Shown here one piece after another: positions 1 to 12,481 of a stretch of 64,000 nucleotides of DNA. Each line of letters starts with the position of its first letter. Within the stretch, counting starts at the first letter, position 1. This DNA comes from Smittia aterrima. Its lineage: Eukaryota; Arthropoda; Insecta; Diptera; Chironomidae. Below the pieces are notes generated by a model. It was not told the origin of the DNA and did not search any database. It saw only the letters and a program-made list of their open reading frames with translations. The position numbers and the translations under genes are program-made. The stretch is from positions 23,188,001 through 23,252,000 of the forward strand of contig CP093831.1 in NCBI GenBank assembly GCA_033063855.1, in the 5' to 3' direction.

Positions 1-1909
1 TAGCGTTAGCAAATTTTTATATTTTTGCATGAACTGATTGAGGCGATCTGCAATTAAACGAAAAACTTTAATCAAACACTGCGATTGTTACACTTTGAAG
101 CAATTTGCACATTGGCCTTGGATTAAATACGACCAGACACAAAAAAAAACTTATTTGACTACGTCAACAAAAACTTTTCTTGAAATTCTTTTTTTCTATG
201 TTTTGCAGCGCAGGAGAAGGCAGATGGGTGAAATGTTCAACGCAGAAGCGAACAACCGGCGAGGGTAATCAAACACATTTCCAACTCCAGTTTGTCTGCT
301 AAATTATTGATTCACTCATGGAATCTCAAAATCGATTAATCAACAAGCGATTCCCCAAAAAATGATTTCTCTTCCGAAGAAATAAAAAAAAACAACCGCG
401 CGCAACTCTGCCACTTACTTTAAACTTGGATGTTCAAGCCGTACTACTTTACGATCAAAAACTCTTTTGTACACATCGAGTAAACTGTGTTGGAAAACGG
501 AGTTGAAACTCTCATTTTTTTCTCTTGTGTCTGTCTCTACATCGAGTTTCTCGTCCCCACTACTTCTTTACATCAACAATGTTGAGTTAGCTTAACTTTT
601 TTTCCTCTCTCACTTCTCATCATCTTACAAATTTATGCCCCCTCGCGTTTAACGGCAGGGAAATGTCTTGAGAACTTACTTTCCAGAGATCACCAACACC
701 ATCTTGAGATCCGGTTCTAAGAATCGTTCTTGAGGGGGCTGAATATCCAGCAACTGTGTTCGTGATGAAGTAAGTAGCTATGACAACAGGAGTGTGTATG
801 AGTGTAAAATATTTATGGCATTGTCGTTCAATTCAGGGTAAAACCGAAATTTTTGTGCACGAGGCAAGAGAGACAAACAGCTGTGGATGCGTTTCCCGAA
901 ACAATTTCTATTTCTGCACAGAGAATCTGCGACATAGAAAAATATTTTTTGGTCTGGAAGCTGCGAGAAGGGGGAAATGTTTTTTTGTTAGATGATTTGA
1001 GGGCAAAGGACTTCCACGCGAATGACGCAATAAAATGAAATCTCTTGTCATCAGAACTCTTATCAACGTCGTTAGTGTGATCTCTTTATTACTCCAAGGA
1101 GGTCACAATGTAAATATTTCTTACTCTGCTTTGTGTCGTTGATTACGTGAGATTTCTACTTTCAACTTTAACGAGCGAAAACATCAAAGCAACAATCGAA
1201 ATATTTCATAAGATTATCCGCAGTTGCGTGCCGGATTTACGTTTTTTCATGTAACATGTCGAAGCATGTGAACTGAGAGAATTGTTCCAATTGAATTAAA
1301 TTAAATTAAAAAATCGCTTTGCTTGAGTTGTGACGTCATGGTCACTCGATGCATGTTTGCTTGATTCATCTTCATGGAGAACTAATTCACTGACCGATGC
1401 GAGGGTATTGATTGATTCTCCAGTTGAATTGATGCACTTCCTGATCTCTCAATCGAATTCATGATTCAATTGTGAAATGGGTTCTAGGCCGACAACAATT
1501 CACTGGCAAATTAGAAGTTTCGATCTTAATTGGAACTTGCATAATCGTCATCGCTTATCTCATACTCGATAGTTTGCATCGCAGAAAAACCGTTTTACAT
1601 TGTTTGTTGCGCGACATGTGATGGCATAAAACGCAGATTGAATAATCTCTGAAAATATTTCCACAATCTGCGGATAGATCATGTTAGTGGCGTCGAAATG
1701 AAGGAAACAAATCATCGGCAGCATTGAATGTGAGAAACTAATTTGATGGGAATATAAAAAATGTTGGCTTAATGTCAAACAGAACATTTGGGTTGCATCA
1801 TGAGCAGTGAGAGAAGTTTGTTTTGAATTGTAAACCACGTGCCGAAGGAGACATCGAATTAGGAATTTAGTTTTTTTACGACTTTAATAACGTTTTTAGT
1901 TGAGGAAAC
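1..1909. other. Intergenic, no supported gene
   Basis: AT-rich sequence with only short open frames that match no family I recognise. The one possible coding trace is a 74-nt minus-strand block at 680-753. It lies between a plausible acceptor (CAG at 756-754) and a GTAAGT-type donor (679 downwards) and is open in two frames, but I see no companion exon. Confidence 0.5.
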
Positions 1910-2830
1910 GTTGTAGCTCTGATGGTTTAGTTGATTAAAGTCCACTAAGAAAGAATCAGTGAGACTGGGTTCGAATCCCATGAAATTTCCAAAAATCTTT
2001 TAGGTTGTAATGTCGGTTCATATTTTGATATGTTCTATTTTTTTCGCTGATCAGAAACTCAAATAAACTATCTTCTGTTCAAGCGAGACTGGGTTCGAAT
2101 CCCAAATAATTTCATATAATTTTTTTGCAGAAATCAATTTTTTGCTTTAAATTAAAGCCTTTAATAACTTTTATTGTTCGAATCAATTTGGTAATAGAAA
2201 ATATTTCTTTAAATAATATAAGAAAGAAGAAGAAATCTAAATTAAAATTAATATTTTTGATCCTTCAATAAGAAGTTTTAGCCAAAAGAAATTTACAGCT
2301 CTGACAGTTTATTTGATTTATGTCAATAGACCTTTACACAGCTCGTGTGAGACTGGGTTCGAATCCCATAAGATTTTTAAAAACACTTAGAATCATGTCA
2401 TTACGCCCTATTTCTTATTTTTTTATTACTGATTGCTGAAGATGCAATCTAATGAACAATTCAAACCCATATTGCGTCTTTTATTAAGTTTTAGCCAAAC
2501 GAATTTTACAGCTCTTACAGTTTATTTGAATTCAATAATTTATGTTCACAGACCTTTACACAGATCATGTGACTGACTGGGTTCGAATCTCAAGAAATTT
2601 TTAAAAAATATTGGTGTAATTGGCAATCTTTTTCCCTTTGAATAATCTTTTTTATTTTGAATTATTTTGGACAAAGTTTTCTTAGGGAGAAGGAATTTAT
2701 AGTTTCTTTTATAAGAAGCTTAGCCGAAAGAAATTTACAGCTCTGACAGTTTAATTGATTTATGTCCACTGATGAAGATCGTGGCAGACTGGGTTCGAAT
2801 CCCATGAAAATAAAAATTTATGCTTCCTAT
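1910..2830 (+). repeat. Cluster of five tRNA-derived SINE-like repeats
   Basis: The block GACTGGGTTCGAATCCCA occurs at 1963-1980, 2087-2104, 2351-2368, 2575-2592 (one change) and 2787-2804. It contains a perfect RNA polymerase III B box (GGTTCGAATCC) inside a T-arm-like stem (TGGG/CCCA). Four copies are preceded by a related 50-70 nt stretch beginning AGCTCT(G/T)A, and the first carries an A-box-like TGGTTTAGTTG at about 1922-1932. Copies 3-5 also share an upstream GCC(A/G)AA..GAA(A/T)TTTACAGCTCT segment, so they are repeats of a longer element about 210-260 nt apart. No acceptor stem closes around any copy, so they look like tRNA-derived elements and not working tRNA genes. Confidence 0.65.
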
Positions 2831-5800
2831 TTTCTTGAGTAATCTTTTTGTTCAAACTCAAACAATTTTTTGAAGAAAATTTCAACTAAGCTTTGGATAT
2901 CTACAACAAACGACAACGCTACACAAAATAAACGAATTTAAAAGTATTTCGAGATCTTTTGTCTAAATAGCGAAGCTTAATAGAACAGCGAGAAGCGGAT
3001 ATATTGTTTCCAGATTAATTAGAACAATCCGCTTAGCCCATCGTGGAAACAAACGAATTATAGTTTCACATGTCACTGGTCTCTCATTAGAAGCGAGCGA
3101 ACCGAGCAGCTACCGTCTGTGGAATTAATGAATGGAAAGAATGTCGTTTTAATGGATTTTAACTGACGGGCCGTGACAAAACTGGAGCATCAAGGGAAAT
3201 TGAATTAAATTGAAGCTCTTCTTTGACTCTACGCACATTCTTAAACTTCTTTCAATTTGCTGACGAAATGAAAAGAAATTGTGACGCAATAAACTTCCTC
3301 AATTCGAATGATTTCTTTGTTCAAACAAAGTGAAGAATTCTTTGCGAAGCCAGGAAGCGACCTGTGACGATTAGAAAAGGAAGGAAATTTCTCATGCTTT
3401 CAAATGAATTTCTTTGTTAAACCCGAATCAAACCTTTTCCGTCTCTTTAAGTGATTTCAAGTTATTTTTGACGTGCTTCACACAAATGCAGAGTAAAGAG
3501 GAGAAGTTAAACGAAGAAAGGAGAATTCCAGACTCGTTTTCTCTAAACTTTAAAGCAAGGTGAAGTAAGCGAGAGGGCAAGACATTGCATACGTGACGCA
3601 AGACACGCATTTAACTTTGTTTGATTGATAAATTATCGTCTCAAAGTTCTAATGATTTTGACATTTCTCCATTAGCCACAAGATATTGTCGATTGGCTTA
3701 GAAGCCAAGTTCACCTTATCGTCTAATGTTTAATGCATTAGCCAGAGACTAAAGAAGCTTAAGAATATTCTGGTTTAAAGCTGAAACAACAGAACACGAA
3801 TCGTTTTGAACTTTAAAGCAAGCGAATCTTCAAATTTGAATAATTTCTCACCTAACACGAAGCAACAAAATGTGACCTCATGTAAAGATTTTGTTAGAAA
3901 AGTAACAGGAGCGAATGAAGCAGAACAACTAAGAAATTCCTTCTCTGCACGAAAATTATTTTGTGATTGACGTTTGTTCATCAAAACTTTTAATTCAACT
4001 TTGAGTGATCAACATTTATTGCTCGTGAGAGCTGTAAAATCGTTTGACGGCTTATTTCGCTCTCGAGTCGAGAGACGGTGGATTGCATGGAATAAATTTG
4101 ACCTTATCATTTAACCTGAATGTTCATGAATCATGAATGAATTGTTCAACGCACAGTGCTAGAGCTAGAAGTTCTCGAGAGTGATGAGCAGTGGATGATA
4201 AAAGCGTGCCACATTTATTTGTTGTTTATGGATGAGGCCAGAGGTGTCGCTCAACACTCCATTTAAATCACGAGCTCGAGCACGATGCATTTCTTATCTC
4301 TCGAATGTAAATTCGAATCAAATTTACAACTTTCAAGTGGGAAACAAGTTTGATCAGACGTTGACACTTTGACCGCGTTGCTGCCGCTTTGTCGTCATTG
4401 TCACGCTAAAGCAATCTTTGCGCAACAAAAATAAAAAAATTGATTAATTTATTTGTTTGTTATTTATCAGTTCATAAATTAAAGCTTTGAACAATTTATT
4501 GTGATTTCAACTGCCAAAAAGCGCTTCGAATGTGTGAAGACAACGCTCATAGTTTTGGATCGTAAAACTCAGAGATGAAATATCGCTACGAGGAATCCGC
4601 TAGCACTTTAATTCAATAAACGATTGAGCAATGCGTTTACGATCAATTGAAATAAATTCGACTTTTATTTAATTTTAAACTGTCAATGTCCTCATTCTCC
4701 AATTCGTCTGATTGATTAGAGTTCGATGCTGAATGGAGCTCGTCGTTACCTTCGTTTCATTCAATTCTTTGAGCTGATCTAGTTTTAGCGATTTGGATTT
4801 GTTTCGGTTGACTCTTGTTGTGACAATTGCCAGGCGAACATGAAGCAGAGAGCAGAATGAACGAGAAAATCTATGCGAAGAGTTTTTACCTGAACCAAGT
4901 ACAACTCAGAAAAGGGCTCGGTCTGCGATCTTTTTTTGTGAAGAGTTTTCTGTTTGTCTAAGGCTTAGAAGCGAGTCCTTTGCAACAGTTTTCCATTGAT
5001 ACGACGAAACTCGATGCCATATCAATTTCACAATCGATGTTTGGTCGATAAAAGTTTCTGACTTTGTCACTTTCTGACTTTTATGTGTGCAATTATCGGA
5101 AGAAAGTCGTTTGCTTCTTGTCAAGCAATTTCCACTTCAACCCTCAAATTCAATGTCAGAAAAAGGTCAATTATCAAGTTGAAGTCGAACATTCAATGCA
5201 CTCTCGCTTGTCTCGTTTAGTGGAATTGAAAATAGGCAGATGTAAATGCATAAACAAACATCGGGGAACTGTTCTGGGGGAAAAGTCAGAAATCACAGCG
5301 GCGGCGTTCTCCGCTTGTGTTGGTAGAGCTTGAATGCACTATTTCAATCGAAAAAAGTTTATGCTGGCAGAATAAATAATGTTTCAACTGAAGATTTCTC
5401 ACTTCGAACACAACTAAGAAAAGTGAGAAAAGGAAAAACTTAAAATTCTCGAAGAATAAATTTATTTCGTTTAGTTTGCAATTCTTTTGAGTTAAAATCG
5501 AATTGAACTTCAATAAAATGCTGACGAGCTACTTGAATCAAGTTAAACAAACTGTTGTCGAGTACTCACGACGAGAGTCGCCAAGTTTCTTTCCCTAACC
5601 CATCAAAGTCAAAATAATTTTTTTTTTGGGAATCGCCGACGAACACAACTCGATCTTTGTTTGTCTTCCAATCATTTTCTTTTTGCTCACGCTTGAGTTT
5701 CTTATAAGAATTTTCTTTTATGCTTCTTTCTCTCTTTGCCTTTGGCCCGCTGGGCTTTTTAAAATTCTCTCCAACAAGCCCATCGCATTCTTCATCGGCA

Positions 5801-7262
5801 AAAGGCAAAAACAAAACCAGTTTTTATTTTCAGCGAGCATCGCGAGAAGCGATAAATCTTTTCTGTAAAACGAAACTTACACAACACACGCGAAGCACAA
5901 TTGATTTTGCACGGCGAAATAAAAAGTCGCGCATGGACGCGACTTGCAAGCAAAGATTTCGACGTCACGATGATTTGCCGTAAAAAGATTTAGAATTCAG
6001 AATTCTCATTGCAGGACAGCAATTCAATGTTAAAATGTAACTTGCAGTCGATAATTTCGCGATGGCGTCGAATGATCGATCGAGACGTTTAACAACTTTA
6101 AATCTCGAGTTTAAATTTGCATAATCGCCAACATCCTCCCAGAAATCTCAATTAATTCAATCGGGAATTCATGGAGAACCAACAATTAAGTAATTCACAC
6201 GAAACAAAAGCTTGTTCATTCAATCTTATGCAATCAAATTCGCTCCAATTTAGAGTCAATTTAGCATCAATAAAAAGTTTTTCTCACACGCTTCCTCATG
6301 ATTCAATTATCAGCAATTTGAGAAAACTATTTTTAGCGAGTAATTAATTGAGGCATTCGCTAATTGAACGTGGTAAAGGTTGAGAGTCTTCAATTTTCAT
6401 TATTTCGACCACAATTCTTTGTCAATCAAAAACTTGACCAGAGAGCACGACAGAAAATTGCATTGAGTTGCAACGAACTTAATTGGAAAGCCTTCGCTTC
6501 TTATTAAAACTTGTTGAGCAGTTTTTGCCTTGGAGATTGATAAATTTTGCAAAAGCAATCATTGAAAGTGCCTTTAGCTACTTCAAGCCCAAACATTCCA
6601 ATGCACGTCGTGGCCTCGAAACGAACTCCGCTTTATGACTCATAAACTCAGCTAATTTTACATAAATCAGCGATTTCGCACATCAAGCTAACAAATGTGT
6701 CAAATTGCGCCGACATGAACATTAACAATTGATAACGAGCCGGGGTAAAAAGTTTTCATGTTGTCTGCTTACCGCAACCAGATTTTCATGTGTGGACATT
6801 GTCCGAAAAAAAAGGCTGAAACAATGCCACCATTATTTCAGATCATGTTGCTTGCACAAGCTTGAATACAACGAAAAAAAAAGAAAATTCTCCTCGACAT
6901 CGACACGAGTTCGTTGCACTTTAATGACCTTACCAGCGATTGAGATTTTTTCTTTTTTTTTCTTCAAAACATCGCTTTTCTCTCTTCGCCGCAATAGTAA
7001 AAGTTTTAGAGATATCTCTGTTTGGCTTATGAATGGATCCACGTTGAGAGCTCGAATTCCAATCGCCCTCGAGTGCTTTCAAGTAGCTTTATGAGTGTCA
7101 GAGGAATTTATGAGCTGTTAATGAGTGGACACATTCGAAATGAACAACAAACTGCGCGTTGCTCTTTCTCTCTTGGGAACACATTTGTTTTATTCTAATT
7201 CCGCTTTAAATAAAAAACTAACAAATCACAGAAAATTTGGAATGGAAATATCAAAAGTTAGC
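2831..7262. other. Intergenic, no supported gene
   Basis: About 4.4 kb of AT-rich DNA with scattered open frames of 60-121 codons. None shows a domain, a splice-consistent partner or a recognisable protein. It lies downstream of the minus-strand innexin 7-like gene, so its first few hundred bases to the left of 7,263 should include that gene's 3' UTR. No repeat or RNA gene was recognised. Confidence 0.5.
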
Positions 7263-9274
7263 TCATGCAAACTTGACTCTCTTCTCGTTCACGGCGACTA
7301 ATGAACTCTTTGGAACGACCGCCATGTCTTCTGAATTCAAGCTGTGATTGTCGAGATCATCTTCTTCCTCTTCAGCTTCAGACTCTTTAAGCTTATCGTA
7401 CTCTTCAATATTTTCATTATTTTCATCGGATGAAGCCTCTTCTGAGTTAAGCACAACAATCATCGAGTTCTTTTCACTCTGAATCTCTGGAATGATGTGT
7501 TCGAGAAGCATCTGACGGAAGAGATATGGTTCCATGTTTCTCGCTAAGTAATAGAGAAACAGCCAATCGGAGAAGAAGAATTCATTCGTCACAACGAGCA
7601 TATCCCACGGATTCATCTTTCCTGGACACGCGAAAGAGAATACGAAGCCGTTAAATGCGTTTGATCTGTAAATAATTGAGACGCATCATCAGAAAAATAT
7701 TTACGTTCATAACAAATCGTATCATGCTCACTTCGAGTGTAAACAAAGTGTCGTTAGACGCCATAGAAGCGATAAGATGGAAACAAAAAGTAAAATTGAA
7801 TACCAAAACCAAAGGAAGGTGAAAATCTTTTCGTTTACAACGTTCAGAGCCATCACGCCTAAGATTGATGACAAGAAAATTAAATTTCCATTTGATTCAA
7901 AAAAGTTTTCTTTTACTTACAAAGAGCTTAGAGTTGGAGTTCATGAAATGAAAAAGAGACAAATAAAAATTGTTATCAAATCATTTGAAACCTTCTCAAC
8001 TCACCATCGTGTTTCTGAATTGATCCTGAAGCTCCAAACTTATGAAAGTGACACTTGGTAACTTTAGGAAACACAATGTCAAGTGTATCCATCAACCCAT
8101 CAAAGTCATCATGAATGAAATCAAAGCCAAGCCTCAGAAAGTGACGACCGAGGAAGATGTGAGTGAAAAAGATTTGCAGCAAAAGGTTCAACAGATTTAG
8201 AACTTCACACGAAATCATTTTGTTTGCCCAATTCCGATTCACCTCGATGTGCTTCAAGAAAGCAGTTTTGATTCTGTTGAGCTGAAATTTGATATTTCCG
8301 AATGTGAATCAACAAATGTTGCGAAACCTTTTTCATGCTTTGCCACCTGTTACCTTTTTGTCGATCGTCGTTTTCGAGTAAATCACATAAGTTTTGTTAA
8401 TTTGTAAATCTTCTTCCTTCTCGAGATGCTTCGAGAGGAGAATAACTTGTAGGCCAATCACCAGACTCTTGATCTTTCCGCCTTCCATTGATCTCCACAA
8501 GAGATGGGGAAGGTAAAAGCTGATTGCTTGAGCAAAGAGAACAAAGGGAACCCATTGATAGTAAGCGTGGTAACGAACTTCGTCGTCTGGAAGGACTGGA
8601 CCGATTCCTGGATGTGGAATCGCTTGATACTTGAGCATTGTCTCGTTTAAATGTCTAACCTATTTTGCGTAACCAACAAGTGAGTGAGTATCGATTAGGA
8701 AGTCTCTTAACGGCACTTACCACTGTGAATGTCGTCGTGAAAAAGCAGAAAGTGTTGATGACATGCTCGGGGATTGTAGGGGCACCACCTGTCATACATC
8801 TTATGTGCTCTCCAATGTATTGTCTGATAATTAAAACGTGTGCTCAGTTAATTGCTTTTGACTTTATACAGGTTTCAAGACACGACCAGTTAATTTGTCA
8901 TACAAATTACGGTTGAGTTGGGTGAGACGGTTTCTCTCTCTTAAACAACATGCAAAGCAACTGACTTTGGTGTCGGAGTGAAATTCGAGAAGCTCTTACA
9001 GGAGATTGAACACTTGGATAGTTTGCGGTTGACGTTTTTGAAACCGCAAACTCAACTCAAACGACATCGTCGATGTCAATCAAAAACATTTTCAGTTGCA
9101 AAAACATTTTTTTGATAAATGCAAGTTAACTCACCGTGAAGTCACGAGAATTGTACAAACCAGGAGAAGAATGAATGTCGCGCGATAATGAAACTTGAAT
9201 CCAAGATTGTCGATTGTTATTGTTTTCGCCTTGAACTTTAAGTGAGGCGTGATTTGAGAGAAAGACGCCAACAT
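7263..9274 (-). CDS. Inx7: Innexin 7-like gap junction protein (six coding exons)
   Basis: Innexins form arthropod gap junction channels and hemichannels in the plasma membrane. Exons in transcript order are 9274-9135, 8823-8721, 8659-8354, 8281-8005, 7858-7732 and 7665-7263. Together they give 451 residues with all phases consistent. Hallmarks are VTSRQYIGEHIRC after TM1, both first-loop cysteines, YYQWVPFVLF before TM2, and VFPKVTKCHFHKFG and NVVNEKIF..LWFWY around TM4. EHI, INTFCFF and SLLWRLTTLC point to innexin 7 among dipteran innexins. The C-terminal tail is long and acidic, with runs of Glu and Asp. One oddity is that exon 5 begins so that the second cysteine of extracellular loop 2 (normally ...D-x-L-C-V...) is missing and the loop reads HDGVMALN. 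The gene is divergently placed to innexin 2, about 3.2 kb away. The family is certain; orthology to Inx7 is likely; exon 3's acceptor has a weak pyrimidine tract. Confidence 0.88.
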
Positions 9275-12233
9275 TTTTAATTCACAATATTTTTTATCAG
9301 TTTATCAGTCTTATCATGATTTGATTTAACCTTCACACTTTAGAGTCGATCTGTGGCTCTATGAGTCACGAGACGACTTCAAACTATCTCCTCAAACTCA
9401 AAGTCTTCAATGCAACAACCAAACTCTTCAACATCGAGAAGTCTCATTCGTTTGGATCTCGTTTCTCTCGCGTTTTAAATTATTTTCACTTCGTGTAAAT
9501 AATAAACGTTCACCGAGTCTCTAAGCCAGACAATTGGATCAAATTAAAATAAAAGTTTCGAATAGAACAACTGTCGGCAATCGAATGCACTTTTATGTGG
9601 AGGAAAACTTGTTATGAGTCCAAGCCGCCCGAAAATCAACAACTGAAATGAAATGATTTTTTTTTTGACTTTTCTTTTCAAATGTGACTTTAAAATTCGG
9701 GGAAAACGTGTCGTGGGCGCGTGTATGAGTAAAATACATGAAATATTCTCTCCATATCAACCAACGACTGATTACTTTTTGTGAATGATTAAGCGCACTT
9801 TTGTGTGAAACTCCCAATAATAGGTCGCGATTGAAATTCACGTCCAGTCATGTGTGAAAGCATTTAGACGTCAGCGGATGAAATTAATTATTTGTCAGCC
9901 CTGGACTGATAAGTGAGACACTGTCTTGTCGTACGAGGAAGTGTGAGTAGCATGAAGGCTTCCGAGATGTGTCTGTTTAATCGCTAAGAATCTGTTTTGA
10001 GTGTGACAGACACTTTTCGAGTGTGAACAAAAAAAAAGTCTATTTGAAAGAGAATGACAACATTACGAACTTTCATTCTTTGATTTCGTCATTGATAAAA
10101 ACTTCACTTGTTCACATTTCGATAATCAAACAAACAAACACTTTTCGTAATCAGGGAAAGTTTGAGCTTCTCAAGTGTTTGCTCGCCTGCATTCTCATGA
10201 CTTTCCTAACAAAAATTTTGATCTAGGTGGTCCAATTATTTTTACTTATCAGTGACACTAATCCCATTCTCCTGTGTTCTCATTTATCGTTGTCTAACTG
10301 GAACATTTCTAAGCGGTGACGCAATGGAAAATCGGAGGGAAATTAATTTGACCCAGGAGCAATTAAAATTTACGATCAATTGCCTGCACCATCGCTGAAA
10401 TAAACTTCACTTTGGAATAATCAAGGAAAAGTGCTGGCAGCAATCGCATAAATTATGATTAAAATTGTGAAAATGCTTCCACGTGCGCTGCTTTGTTTTC
10501 TCCCGCGCGAAATTCGCCAGGAAAAAAAAGTTGTCAAGCTGTGCACGAGAGTACAAAACCGCGCTGCACGATTGATTGATTTAAATTGGAACTTTTTAGC
10601 CCTGGTGACCTTGTTATCGCTTGGATTATGCAACGCGACATAAAATGCACCTGCAAACCTGTTCAGTGTCGCAATTAGTCGTTATCGAGTGGGCGATTAC
10701 AGCAGCAACTTAATTGCCGCGTTGTGCGCTACTTAGAACGACAAACATCAACCGCAAGAGTTTAATTCTTCTCTCGTTGCGTAACAAAATGAAATAAAAG
10801 AAGAAGCGCTAATCGATTAACAAGGCGATTCGATGTTTAAGTTGTTTATTAGAGCTTTTCATGTCAATTGAGACTGATTTATGGGAAGCTTTCAATCTCC
10901 CTTCAATCTACGTATGCGACTTCTTCCATTCCAAAAATAATTTCTTTGCTTTGCTTCAATTGATAAATTTTTCTAATTAATTTCAATGGAGTCAATTAAA
11001 TGTTGCCTTTTGACACTGATTACGTTCTTCGCGAATGTTTTTCTCGCTTTAAAGCTTCTTGATAAGAAAAATGATTTAAATTGAATTTCACACAGTCAAC
11101 CTTGAGTGCAAATAAATGAGACTCTCGCGAGACTTTTGTTTAGACAACGAGAGATTTTCACATTTAAAGTTTTATGAGCCGCAACTAACCGATCAGCAAA
11201 TGCAAACTCGAATGGTAACTCGAAACTTTTTTTTTGTTAACTAAACACCGAGTGTCGCCAATTGATGTCGGGAGACTTTTTTATTAACTCTTTGCTATGC
11301 TCGTGATTAATTAACTTCACCAAAATTGCTCGTTTAATTAATTTTTATGAATTGGAGACGTATGAGTTCAAGCTTTGCTCAGAAGTGTCGTTTAAATCAA
11401 CGAACTGTGTGATAATCTTTAAATATTTACTTATCAATTTAACTCTCGCAATATCTTTCGACAGAGGAAACATGATCGTTGCTCTTGCTTTGACTTCCAA
11501 GTCACGCAGAGGCGATTGGAGTTACAAAATGTTTTGGATAATTGAGAAGGCGATTAAGATGCTTCGAAACAGGAGAATTTGCCAACACTTTAAGAAAAAT
11601 ATTAAACAATATTTCAAAGATTATGAAACGTTCGTTCGTTCGTTCTTCAATTTAATGAAAAAATTATTCAAATTATTTGTCATTAAACCTGAAATGAAAC
11701 GAGTTCTGGAACGATAGCCAAGCGGGAATCCGTTCAGCCGCTCCCCGGCTAACTGTTCATTGTAGTCCAAGCAACAAGCCATCTCCAAAGCGAGAGTTCT
11801 TCAAGGTTTAATAACTTAATCATCGTCACATGGCTCGTGCATGAAAGGGATCAGATGACAACTTCGAGTGTGCTCGAATCTCTTTATAAACATTTTCCTT
11901 TGCGCGTCACGCGACAAAGTCGAACTTTCAAGTTAAAGATCGCGAATGACTTGCAACTTAGCAAAGATAAGTTTTGCAGTTTTTTTCTTCATTGAACTAT
12001 TCGAAGGATTTGAGGGTCACCCTGTTGCTAGTAATCTCCAGCGAAGAAATCTCAAGAACAATTTGGATTCGTACAGAAAACATTAGAACGGAAAACCAGT
12101 TTTGGTGCACACAGTTATGGTCTGAGAGAGAAAACTCCACTCACAACTACAAGCGTCGGGATATTTCGTGAGAGAAAAATACTTTTTCGAAGGGGAAAAG
12201 CAACTTCACGAGGCAGTAACTTCAAACTCCAGC
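9275..12233. other. Intergenic space between the divergent innexin genes
   Basis: No coding region is supported. This segment must hold the 5' ends and promoters of both divergent innexin genes. An open frame of 121 codons at 11,352-11,717 (plus) shows no recognisable domain and no splice context. Short A and T runs are common; no RNA gene was seen. Confidence 0.5.
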
Positions 12234-12267
12234 TCAGTATATTGAGTATTTGTGTCGGGTTAAGTTA
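12234..12267 (+). promoter_or_regulatory. Possible Inr + DPE core promoter of innexin 2
   Basis: TCAGT at 12,234-12,238 matches the arthropod initiator, with A+1 at 12,236. AGTTA falls at 12,263-12,267, exactly +28 to +32, and matches the downstream promoter element consensus RGWYV. No TATA box precedes it. This would give a 246-nt unspliced 5' UTR. Both motifs are short, so chance agreement is possible. Confidence 0.35.
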
Positions 12268-12481
12268 GTTTAACGTTTTTGTGTTCGACGCTGCTTTTAT
12301 TTTAATTTTCTAAAAGGTTTTGACTTTTTTTTGCTTTTGTGGCAAAAATTCGCGATAAAGAAAAAGTGAAAGAAGCTGATTGAGCACAATATTTTGTGCC
12401 GATCGAAAGTGACAGCAAATAGATTTGTGAAAACTTTCGTTTAATAAAAAGTGAAGAGAGAAGAGGCAAAGAGAAGCCAAA

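Noticed and set aside
1963..2804. True tRNA genes
   Set aside because: A perfect B box is present, but no acceptor stem or consistent anticodon arm can be drawn for any copy.
6729..7094. 121-codon plus-strand open frame ahead of the innexin 7-like 3' end
   Set aside because: Poly-Phe and poly-Lys runs come from T and A tracts; no family resemblance.
11352..11717. 121-codon plus-strand open frame
   Set aside because: No domain, no splice partner and low-complexity composition; it lies in the divergent innexin spacer.
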